64,000 nt of DNA from CAIWHR01 sp963779805 (GTDB lineage: Bacteria; Pseudomonadota; Gammaproteobacteria; Burkholderiales; Casimicrobiaceae), in assembly GCA_963779805.1 (NCBI GenBank), contig CAVZZN010000002.1, forward strand, positions 1 through 64,000. The letters are read 5' to 3'. A program made the position numbers and the translations under genes. Each line of letters opens with the position of its first letter. Positions within the stretch are counted from its first letter, which is position 1. The notes beneath the pieces were generated by a model. That model saw only the letters and a list, made by a program, of their open reading frames with translations, did no database searches and was not told where the DNA came from. Below, piece by piece: positions 56,724 to 64,000 of this stretch.

Positions 56724-57278
56724 TCAGCGCATCATGCTCCCGAACATCGTGCCGCCGAACAGCGTCATCATCAGGAAGCCGGAGAGCAGGACGCTCAGCA
56801 GCAGCCCGCAGATCACCACCACGATAGTGAAGAGCGCCGCCTTGTCCGCGCTGGCCTTGCCCATCACCGGCACGCCGAGGAAGAACGTGTAGAACGCGTA
56901 GATCGCCGCAAGCAGGGCGATGATGCGGCCGACGAACGGGACCAGGGTGAAGATGCCGGACAACCACGCCGCCGTGTAGCTGTAGGCAACGAGCTTGAGC
57001 GATTGCACGAAGTTCTTCTCGCCGCCGAAATTCGGCGCGAGGGCGTCCACGATCAGCGCGAGCAGGTAGGTCACGCCGAGGCTGATCGCATACGTGATGA
57101 GTGCCACGCCGATGCCCACCATCGGCGTCGTTACCGCCATCGCGATCGGCCCGATGGCGGCGAGGATCATGATGTAGCCGGTGAAGAGTCCGCTCACGGT
57201 CGCGGGCTCCTCCGCGATGCGCGGCCACTCCGTGCGCGGCGTCACGATGATGTTCTTGACGCGATCGATCAACGCCAT
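56724..57278 (-). CDS. Yip1 domain membrane protein
   Basis: 184 residues. The first 25 residues (ALIDRVKNIIVTPRTEWPRIAEE) and five hydrophobic segments, with GYIMILAAIGPIAM and FVPFVGRIIALLAAIYAFYTF, match bacterial Yip1 (PF04893) proteins. These are small integral membrane proteins of unknown role, often linked to trafficking in eukaryotes. It is transcribed from the same strand as proB, 72 bases downstream of the proB stop; it may be in the same transcript. Confidence 0.8.
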   Translation of the reverse strand: MALIDRVKNIIVTPRTEWPRIAEEPATVSGLFTGYIMILAAIGPIAMAVTTPMVGIGVALITYAISLGVTYLLALIVDALAPNFGGEKNFVQSLKLVAYSYTAAWLSGIFTLVPFVGRIIALLAAIYAFYTFFLGVPVMGKASADKAALFTIVVVICGLLLSVLLSGFLMMTLFGGTMFGSMMR

Positions 57279-57350
57279 GCGACCCTCCCTGGGTTCATTG
57301 TGTGCGCGGGAGTGTAACCCGCGCGCGGACGGATTGCCGCGCCGCGGACT

Positions 57351-58478
57351 TCAGAGCAGGACCAGGTTGTCGCGATGGATGAGCTCGGGCTCGTCGACAT
57401 AGCCCAGGATGCGCTCGATGTCGGAGGACGGCCGGCGCAGGATGCGCGCGGTCTCCTGCGCCGTGTAGTTGACGAGGCCGCGCGCGACCTCGCGTCCGTT
57501 GCCGTCGAAGCAGCCGACGACCTCGCCGCGCTCGAACTCGCCCTCGACCGCAACCACGCCGATCGGCAGCAGGCTCTTGCCTTCGTGCGCGAGCGCGCGC
57601 ACCGCGCCGTCGTCGAGCACCAGCCGGCCGGCGAGCTGCAGGTGATCGGCGAGCCATTGCTTGCGCGCACCCAGGGTCGCGGACTCGGCGACGAGCGTGG
57701 TGCCGATGGCCTCGCCGCGCGCGAGGCGCGTGAGCACGTCGGGCTCGCGCCCGCACGCGATCACGGTGGACGCACCGGAACGGGCGGCGCGCTTGGCCGC
57801 GACCACCTTGGTGAGCATGCCGCCGCGACCGAGCGCGCTGCCCGCGCCGCCGGCCATCGCCTCGAGGGCGGGATCGCCGGCCTTCGCTTGCGCGACGAGG
57901 GTCGCGCCCGGGTCCTTGCGCGGATCGGCGGTGTAGAGCCCCTGCTGGTCGGTGAGCAGCACGAGCACGTCGGCTTCGACCAGATTCGTGACGAGCGCGC
58001 CGAGCGTGTCGTTGTCGCCGAAACGGATCTCGTCGGTGGTGACCGTGTCGTTCTCGTTGATGATCGGAATGACGCCGAGCCGGAGCAAGGTGAGCAGCGT
58101 CGAGCGCGCGTTGAGATAGCGCCGGCGGTCGGCGAGGTCCTCGTGCGTGAGCAGGATCTGCGCGGTGTGACGGTCGTACGCCGCGAACGCGCGCTCGTAG
58201 GCCTGCACGAGGCCCATCTGGCCCACCGCGGCGGCGGCCTGCAATTCGTGGATCGCGGATGGGCGCGTCTTCCAGCCGAGGCGCTTCACGCCTTCTGCGA
58301 TCGCGCCCGAGGACACCAGCACGACCTCGCGACCCTGGGCTTCGAGTGCCGCGATCTCCGCAGCCCAGCGACCGACCGCATCGTGATCGAGGCCGCGCCC
58401 TTCGTCGGTGACGAGGCTCGAGCCGACCTTGACCACGAGTCGCTTCGCCTGCGCGACGACGCTCCCATGCGCGGCCAT
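57351..58478 (-). CDS. proB: Glutamate 5-kinase
   Basis: 375 residues, the usual length with a C-terminal PUA domain. The amino-acid kinase core has VVKVGSSLVT, VVLVSSGAIAEGVKRLG, NENDTVTTDEIRFGDNDTLGALV and LTDQQGLY; the PUA part is LVLDDGAVRALAHEGKSLLP. It makes gamma-glutamyl phosphate in proline synthesis (EC 2.7.2.11). The ATG at 58478 shares a base with the obgE TGA; a GTG one codon upstream is possible. It is coupled to obgE. Confidence 0.95.
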   Translation of the reverse strand: MAAHGSVVAQAKRLVVKVGSSLVTDEGRGLDHDAVGRWAAEIAALEAQGREVVLVSSGAIAEGVKRLGWKTRPSAIHELQAAAAVGQMGLVQAYERAFAAYDRHTAQILLTHEDLADRRRYLNARSTLLTLLRLGVIPIINENDTVTTDEIRFGDNDTLGALVTNLVEADVLVLLTDQQGLYTADPRKDPGATLVAQAKAGDPALEAMAGGAGSALGRGGMLTKVVAAKRAARSGASTVIACGREPDVLTRLARGEAIGTTLVAESATLGARKQWLADHLQLAGRLVLDDGAVRALAHEGKSLLPIGVVAVEGEFERGEVVGCFDGNGREVARGLVNYTAQETARILRRPSSDIERILGYVDEPELIHRDNLVLL

Positions 58479-59626
58479 CACGCCTGCCCTTGCGTGGACG
58501 ATGCGTCGTCGTCGCCGTGCCCCGGCGCGTCCTGCGTGCTCGCACGGGCATCCTGCGCGCTCGCATCGGAGCCGGGTCCGTTCGCGGCAGCCGCTTCATC
58601 TTCCGCAGCAAGCCCCGGATGCGCGTCGAGCCAGTCCTGCATGCGATACACGAGCTCGCGGCAGCCCTCGCCGGACAGCGCGACGATGGCGAACACCGGC
58701 CCGCTCCAGCCCAGCGCCGACGCGAAATCCGCGACGCGCGCGTCGCGTTCTTCCGGCGCGATCAGGTCCATCTTGTTGAGCACCAGCCAGCGCGGCTTGC
58801 GATGCAGCGCTTCGTCGTAGCGACGCAGCTCCTCGACGATCGACTTCGCATCGCGCACCGGATCGGCCTCGGGATCGGGCGGCGCGATGTCCACGATGTG
58901 CAGCAGCAGGCGCGTGCGTTGCAGGTGGCGCAGGAACTGGTGTCCGAGGCCGGCGCCTTCGGCCGCGCCCTCGATGAGTCCCGGGATGTCGGCGACCACG
59001 AAGCTGCGGCTGGCATCGGTGCGCACCACGCCGAGGTTCGGCGCCATCGTCGTGAACGGGTAGTCGGCGACCTTGGGCCGGGCTGCGGAAACCGCGCGGA
59101 TGAACGTGCTCTTTCCGGCGTTCGGGAGGCCGAGCAGGCCGACGTCCGCGAGCACGCGCAATTCGAGACGCAGGCGGCGCTGCTCGCCGGGCTCGCCGGG
59201 CGTGAACTGCCGCGGCGCGCGGTTGGTGCTCGACTTGAAGTGGATGTTGCCGAGTCCGCCCTTGCCGCCTTTCGCGAGCAACGCGCGCTGCTCGTGCGCC
59301 GCGAGGTCGGCCACGAGCGCACCGGTATCGGCGTCGGTCACGACGGTGCCCACCGGCACGCGCAGCGTGATGTCCTCCGCGCCCTTGCCGTACTGGTCCG
59401 CGCCGCGCCCGTTCTCGCCGCTGCGCGCGCGATGGATGCGCGCATAGCGGTAGTCGATGAGCGTGTTGATGTTGCGATCGGCAACGGCGTAGATGCTGCC
59501 GCCCCGACCTCCGTCGCCGCCGTCGGGCCCGCCGCGCGGCACGAACTTCTCGCGCCGGAAGCTCGCCGAGCCGTTGCCGCCGTTGCCGGCGATGACCTCG
59601 ATCGTCGCTTCGTCGATGAACCTCAC
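58478..59626 (-). CDS. obgE: Obg family GTPase
   Basis: 382 residues. The N-terminal glycine-rich Obg fold (FIDEATIEVIAGNGGNGSASFRREKF, GGDGGRGG, GENGRGADQYGK) is followed by the G domain with GLPNAGKST, DIPGLIEGA and NKMD. The C-terminal tail of about 45 acidic residues is variable. It binds the 50S subunit and (p)ppGpp and is essential in most bacteria. The GTG at 59626 gives the canonical RFIDEA start and overlaps the glycosyltransferase stop by four bases (GTGA). The usual rplU-rpmA upstream genes are missing here. Confidence 0.95.
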   Translation of the reverse strand: MRFIDEATIEVIAGNGGNGSASFRREKFVPRGGPDGGDGGRGGSIYAVADRNINTLIDYRYARIHRARSGENGRGADQYGKGAEDITLRVPVGTVVTDADTGALVADLAAHEQRALLAKGGKGGLGNIHFKSSTNRAPRQFTPGEPGEQRRLRLELRVLADVGLLGLPNAGKSTFIRAVSAARPKVADYPFTTMAPNLGVVRTDASRSFVVADIPGLIEGAAEGAGLGHQFLRHLQRTRLLLHIVDIAPPDPEADPVRDAKSIVEELRRYDEALHRKPRWLVLNKMDLIAPEERDARVADFASALGWSGPVFAIVALSGEGCRELVYRMQDWLDAHPGLAAEDEAAAANGPGSDASAQDARASTQDAPGHGDDDASSTQGQA

Positions 59627-61370
59627 TGGGTGCGCTCCGGAATCGCTGCGGATGTCTGCGGGCTGCGAGCGTACACGACATACCGCTCGGTGTCGTCGCC
59701 GCGCCGGCCCCCCTGCCAGACCGGCGTCCAGCCTGCCGGTCCCGCCTGCGGGGGCCCGCTGTCCGGGCGCGCGTACTGGACCAGCAGCGTGGGGCAGGTG
59801 GCGTCGGATGCGCCGGCGACGGGCCGCGTCCTGATGCCGCCGAAATAATAGAACAGCGCCCGTTGCGGCTCGCCCACGTTGACGCTGTCGACGCACGCGT
59901 CGCGCGGCGAGGTGCGCGGCGACGGCTTCCGCGACGTGGCGATACGTGCGGCGCGAATCGAGGTAGGGCAGCCAGATCGTCATGTACATCGTCCACAGCA
60001 GCGTCGTGCCGGCGGCCCAGTTCAGGATCGCGCGGCGGTTCGAGCGCCGCGCGGGGCGGACGAGCACGAGCCAGAGCACGGTGAGCAACACGCACGCGAG
60101 CACCGCTCGGCCGTGGAACGACGGGTGATAGCCCGCTACCGTGTCGCGAAACGCGCGCGCGATCGGCGGCGACATGCCGTGCAGGTACGCATCCCACCAT
60201 GTCCACCACGCGAGCGCGGCGAGCAGACCGAAGGTGAGGATGCCGAACCAGTCGAGCGCACCGGAGAACCCCCGCTTGAGCGTATCGACTTCCAGCGCGC
60301 CGAGAAGCGACAGCGGCAGGATCAGCATCATGAGGTCGGTCGGGTGCGGCTCGGGCATGACGAGCAGCTCGACCAGGATGGCGACTGCGAGGGTGAGCGG
60401 GATCTGGACCGCGGCGCTGCCCATGCCGCCGTTGAAGCCGCGGCCGCGGGTCCACAGTGTCCACGCGGTGAGGGGCAGGGCCGGCCACGTGAACCAGGGG
60501 ATGTTCTTGAGCACGTACAGGGGGGCGGCGGCCTGCTCCGGCGCGGCGAGGGGCGCGAAGTAGTCGCCGACGTGCTGACCCTGCCACCATTGCGCGAGAT
60601 GCGCGGGCGCGGCCCAGGCGAGGTAGGCCGGCCAGGCGCCGATGCCGACGGCGGCGAGTGCGAGCGCGATCGCGCAGCAGACGCCGTACGCGCGCGCTCG
60701 CCACTGCGCAAACAGCACGGGCAGACAGGATCGCGGTGGCCGCGATCCAGAGCGGTCCCAGGAAGCCGTCCGACAGGAACGCGACGACCGCGCCCAGGCC
60801 GATCACGGCGCCCGCCGTCGCGGGTCGCGCAGCGAACAGGGCCCAGCCGAATTGGGCAAGCGCGAGCCCGAGCAGCAGCCCGAGCTCGGGCGAGAGCAGA
60901 TGCGCGCGGTCCCACAATCCGATGGACCCGATGAAGATCAGCACCGGCAGCCACGTCATCGCCCGGCCCGCGACCTGCCGCGCGGCGTGCGCGAGCAGCA
61001 GGAGCGTGGCGGTGAGGAACACGCTGACCGCGAGCCGCGCCGCATCGTGTGCGTCGAGCCACGGGCGGAAGAGCGTCCCGGACAGTGCCGCGAGCCCGTA
61101 CACGAGCGGAGGGTGGTCCGCGTAGGCTTCGCCCATCAGCGTAGGCGCGAGCACGGGGCCGCCGTTCATCATGTCCCACGCGACGCCGAAGGTCGTGGCG
61201 TCTTCCGTCTTCCACGGGTCGTGACCCACGAGCCCGAAGACGATCCACGCCGCGCACAGGAGAACGAGCCCGAGCTGCTTCACCGCGCGCCACCTGCCCG
61301 ACGGGCTCAGGTTCGCGGGATCGACGGCGGGCGCTGCAGTGAACGGGCTGGGCTGCAGGCGGGGCGGCAT
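59623..61370 (-). CDS. GT39/ArnT-like glycosyltransferase, frameshifted
   Basis: About 582 residues. N-terminal helices include GLVLLCAAWIVFGLVGHDPWKTEDATTFGVAWDMM with Asp/Glu in the first loop, then DHPPLVYGLAALSGTLF (the DHPPL segment is typical). Two extra bases are found near 60725 and 59905. About ten further membrane segments follow; the C-terminal domain (EPQRALFYYFGG) is periplasmic. Related enzymes transfer a sugar from polyprenyl phosphate, often to lipid A or proteins. It is immediately upstream of, and overlapping, obgE. The ATG at 61370 is used. Confidence 0.75.
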
Positions 61371-61388
61371 GCGGGCGGTTGGGCTAAC

Positions 61389-61416
61389 AAAAAAGGCAGC
61401 CGAAGCTGCCTTTTTC
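61389..61416 (-). terminator. Intrinsic terminator of rpmE with UUCG tetraloop
   Basis: Minus strand GGCAGC-TTCG-GCTGCC followed by TTTTTT: a short perfect stem closed by the very stable UUCG loop and a T tract, 62 bases after the rpmE stop. On the plus strand it also has a T run, so it can act both ways. It separates rpmE from the glycosyltransferase gene. Confidence 0.92.
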
Positions 61417-61477
61417 CTGGGTGTCGGTGGGCGGGTGGCCTGCACTTCTCGCGGCTCGCCGCGCCTGCCGAGCGGGT

Positions 61478-61699
61478 TCAGGCAGCCGTGCCGGAGGACT
61501 TCGACCCGTAGCGCTGACGGAATTTCTCGACCCGGCCCGCGGTGTCCATGACCTTCTGCTTGCCGGTGTAGAACGGGTGGCACGACGAGCAGACTTCGAC
61601 GTGCAGCGGCTTGCCGACCGTGGAGCGCGTGGTGAAGGTATTCCCGCAGCTGCAGGTGACCTGGATCTCGGTGTACTTCGGGTGGATGTCGCTCTTCAT
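61478..61699 (-). CDS. rpmE: 50S ribosomal protein L31 (zinc-binding type)
   Basis: 73 residues. Cys16, Cys18, Cys37 and Cys40 (CSCG and CSSC) form the zinc site, marking the C+ type of L31. The start KSDIHPKYTEIQVTC and the FYTGKQK motif, with FRQRYG near the end, are typical. It binds the 50S subunit and bridges to 30S. GAGG precedes the ATG by a good distance. It has its own promoter candidate at 61780-61809 and a strong terminator. Confidence 0.96.
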   Translation of the reverse strand: MKSDIHPKYTEIQVTCSCGNTFTTRSTVGKPLHVEVCSSCHPFYTGKQKVMDTAGRVEKFRQRYGSKSSGTAA

Positions 61700-61779
61700 G
61701 ATGTCCTCGCTTCCGCGGTCCGGGTGCTCACGGCGGGTGCCGCAGATGCAATGGCGGCAGGCGACCCGGTCAATCGGTA

Positions 61780-61809
61780 ATTATGCCACGACCCGCACGT
61801 CCGGGGCAA
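61780..61809 (-). promoter_or_regulatory. Candidate sigma70 promoter of rpmE
   Basis: Minus strand TTGCCC (61809-61804) and CATAAT (61785-61780) are separated by 18 bases. The leader to the rpmE ATG would be about 75 bases. The match is moderate. Confidence 0.4.
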
Positions 61810-61815
61810 CGCGGT

Positions 61816-63221
61816 CTAGATGGTGCCGTGCTCGCCGCTTGCAAGGGGCGCCTTGGGAGCCCGGGACGACTGGCGCCATTCCAGCCGCGCCTCGAACCCC
61901 GTGGCGGCCCCCGGCGGGGGACTCAGCAGGATGAGCTTGGCGCCCATGCGATGCGCCAGCGTGTCGACGATGGCGAGCCCCAATCCGGCACCGCTTCCGG
62001 CCGCAGACGCGCCCGCGGCTGAAGCGCTTGACGAGCGAGCCGAGCTCCTCCCTGGCCACACCCGGGCCGTTGTCGATCACGGCGATGCGCGCGTGGACGC
62101 CGTCGCTGCCGCACGCGAGGCGCACCGTGGTTCGCGGCCCGGCGTGCACCAGCGCATTCTCGACCAGGTTGCGCATCGCGAGGCCGATGGCGTCGAGATC
62201 GCCGCGCACCCGCGCGGGCCGGGCGTCGGCGACGAGCCGGCAGCCGCGCGCGCGTGCCTCGTGCTCGAACTCCTGCGCCACCAGCCTGACCACCGTGTCC
62301 AGATCGACGGATTGCGTCGCGAGCGGGGCGCCCCCCTCCGCGCGCGCCAGTGCCAGCAGCCGCTCGGCGAGGCGTGCGAGTCGCGTGAGCGCCTGCACCA
62401 GCGTCTCGCGCGCGCTCGCGCATGGCCGCGGAATCCGCCATGCTGGCGAGGAGCTGCGCCTGCGCGAGCGCGCCGGCGATCGGCGTGCGCAACTCGTGGG
62501 CGCTGTTGTAGGTGAAGGTCCGTTCGGTTTCGAGCGCCTCGGCGAGGCGGGCGAGCAGCCGATTCGTCGCTTCCACCGCAGGTCGCATTTCCGTGACGAC
62601 TCCGGTGAGCGGCAGGAAGCGCAGGGCCCGCGGATCCTGCTCCGAAACGGCGCTCGCCGTGCGCTCCACCTGCTGGACCAGCGAGCGGGATGCGCGGAAC
62701 ACGATGAACGTGACGAACGCGAGGAGCGCCGCAAGGGGCACCATCAGCCCCAGCATCGACGTCATCAATTCCTCGTTGCGCTCGCTGACCGGATCGGCCA
62801 TGTGCAGGAAGCGCTTGCGCACGGGATCGACGAGCGTCGCTACCCGCCACGGGCCGGCATCGGCGAGGCCCTGGCGCAACGGAACGTGCAGCAACTCCGG
62901 GCCGGCGTTGTGCGACTTGAGCAGGACCGTTCCGGCCGCGTCGCGGATCACGAACGCGTAGCGCGCCCGCGCGCCGCCCTGGTCGGGCTCGGCAAGGCTG
63001 CGCCCGAGAATCGCCGTCGCGAACACGAGGTCGTCGGTGGAGGTGGCGAGGGACATCAGGACCGCGCCGCTTTCCTCGAGCTCGTGATCGGAGCTGCGAT
63101 CGATGAGGCCCTTGAGCACGAAGCCGCTGCCGATCACCCCTGCGAGCCACAGCAGCGTCACCCCCGCGAGCAGGCTGCGCGCGAGCCCGCGGGTGACCGA
63201 TCCCGTTGCACGCAGGTTCAT
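61816..63221 (-). CDS. Sensor histidine kinase (OmpR-partner type), frameshifted
   Basis: About 468 residues. Transmembrane helix 1 (GVTLLWLAGVIGSGFVL), a periplasmic region of about 110 residues, transmembrane helix 2 (LGLMVPLAALLAFVTFIVF), a HAMP-like segment and the H-box NSAHELRTPIAGALAQAQ are followed by HATPase with NLVENALVHA, DNGPGV and GAGLGLAIVDTLA. Extra bases near 62415 and 62013 (CGGGCG) split it. It autophosphorylates and passes phosphate to the response regulator encoded just upstream. The ATG at 63221 overlaps that regulator's stop (ATGA). Confidence 0.88.
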
Positions 63222-63904
63222 CCCGCTGCCTGCGCCGGCGCCGCTTCGGCAGTGCCCCACTGGTAACCGAAGCCGCGCACCGTGCGGATGGCGTCGCGCC
63301 CGAGCTTCCTGCGCAGGCGCGACACGTACACCTCGACGACGTTGCTGCCGGCGCCGGCCGCGTCGAGCGCGTAGATCGCCTCTTCGAGCTGCGTGCGACT
63401 GAATACGCGCCGCGGCTGTTGCGCGAGGGTTTCGGCGATCGCGTATTCGTGCGCCGTCAGCGCGACGGGCACGCCGCCGAGCGTGACCTCGTGGGTGGCG
63501 GGATCGATGATCACGGCGCCGATCTCGATGCGCGGTACCCGTCTTCCGGTGCGTCGGCGTGCGAGCGCCCGCAGTCGCGCCGCGACTTCGGGCAGGTCGA
63601 AGGGCTTCACGAGGTAATCGTCGGCGCCCGCATCGAGGCCGCGTATCCGGTCGGACAGCCGATCGCGCGCGGTCAGGATGAGCACCGCCGGCGCATCGGG
63701 CTTCGCGTGCAGCGCCGGCAGCAGCGCCAGCCCGTCGCCGTCGGGCAGCCCGAGATCGAGCACGACGATGTCGTGGGGTGCGGAAAGGCACGCGCGTGCC
63801 TCCGCCAGGGTGCGCGCGTGGTCGACGGTGCAGCACTTGCGCGACAGGTATTCGCGAATCGCGGATGCCAACGTCGCATCGTCTTCGATGAGCAGGACAC
63901 GCAC
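63218..63904 (-). CDS. OmpR-family response regulator
   Basis: 228 residues, intact. Receiver domain: VLLIEDDATLASAI acidic pair, phospho-Asp in VVLDLGLPDGDG, Lys in YLVKPFDLPE. The winged helix follows: VALTAHEYAIAETL, RTQLEEAIYALD, VEVYVSRLRRKLG, RTVRGFGYQWG. The last ten residues form an Ala/Pro tail. A GTG start at 63904 is used. It is translationally coupled to the histidine kinase gene. The target genes are unknown. Confidence 0.92.
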   Translation of the reverse strand: MRVLLIEDDATLASAIREYLSRKCCTVDHARTLAEARACLSAPHDIVVLDLGLPDGDGLALLPALHAKPDAPAVLILTARDRLSDRIRGLDAGADDYLVKPFDLPEVAARLRALARRRTGRRVPRIEIGAVIIDPATHEVTLGGVPVALTAHEYAIAETLAQQPRRVFSRTQLEEAIYALDAAGAGSNVVEVYVSRLRRKLGRDAIRTVRGFGYQWGTAEAAPAQAAG

Positions 63905-64000
63905 CGCATAAGGCTACGACATTCGTTGCGGCGCCCGCAATCGCGCGCAGCGATCGCACGCGGCGCCTGCAGGTGCGCATGCGGTACCGGGTCGCAGGAA

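Noticed and set aside
1..64000. Programmed ribosomal frameshifting as cause of the many frame changes
   Set aside because: The shifts lack a common slippery sequence or downstream structure, occur in unrelated genes, and nearly all are in one direction at short G/C runs, which fits sequencing insertion errors.
1..64000. tRNA, rRNA, CRISPR arrays, integrases or transposases
   Set aside because: No cloverleaf-like sequence, regularly spaced repeats or transposase/integrase motif was seen in either strand.

Overview
The window is GC-rich chromosomal DNA (roughly two thirds G+C) from a betaproteobacterium, most likely in or near the Burkholderiales. The supporting evidence is the rppH / proB / obgE neighbourhood, a gsiABCD-type importer, a ketone-body (adc-bdh-patatin) operon, and FNR-type and sigma54-type promoter sequences. 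I see no rRNA, tRNA, CRISPR array, integrase or transposase. The content reads as a metabolic and stress-adaptation stretch of a free-living chromosome.

Layout. (1) 1-7 kb: the end of a SnoaL-like gene, then a minus-strand branched-chain-type ABC importer (livM, livH, binding protein, livF, livG) with an amidohydrolase and a GAF protein. (2) 7-20 kb: a stress and carbon-storage block with a LOG-family hydrolase, pirin, a proton-pumping-type P-ATPase, an orphan HPr, 3-hydroxybutyrate dehydrogenase, acetoacetate decarboxylase, patatin, a general-stress membrane protein and a NarL-type two-component pair. (3) 20-31.5 kb: an amino-acid catabolic island with a polar amino-acid ABC importer, D-threonine aldolase, LysR regulator, alanine racemase-like enzyme, binding protein, amidohydrolase and HyuA/HyuB. 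(4) 31.6-37 kb: a B12/radical-SAM enzyme, a debranching-type glycoside hydrolase, a secreted protein, a FeeM-like acyltransferase and MgtC. (5) 37-43 kb: gsiABCD (glutathione/dipeptide import) and a hemerythrin. (6) 43-50.4 kb: two paralogous pseudopilins, each behind a sigma54-type promoter; the second overlaps a large GGDEF/EAL protein. (7) 50.5-55 kb: a low-oxygen/stress module with a DksA-like protein, an Fe-S FNR regulator, a CBS protein, Hsp20 and a phosphotransferase/ATPase; two matching FNR boxes lie upstream of fnr and hsp20. (8) 55-64 kb: a DsbA-like protein, rppH, Yip1, proB, obgE, a GT39 glycosyltransferase, rpmE and an OmpR-type two-component system.

A technical point dominates interpretation: 22 of about 62 genes are interrupted by single-base frame changes. 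I count 34 events, 33 of them one extra base and one a missing base, while domain content and catalytic residues continue intact in the next frame. This looks like uncorrected insertion-type sequencing error rather than gene decay, so these genes are annotated as single CDSs with the shift positions noted.
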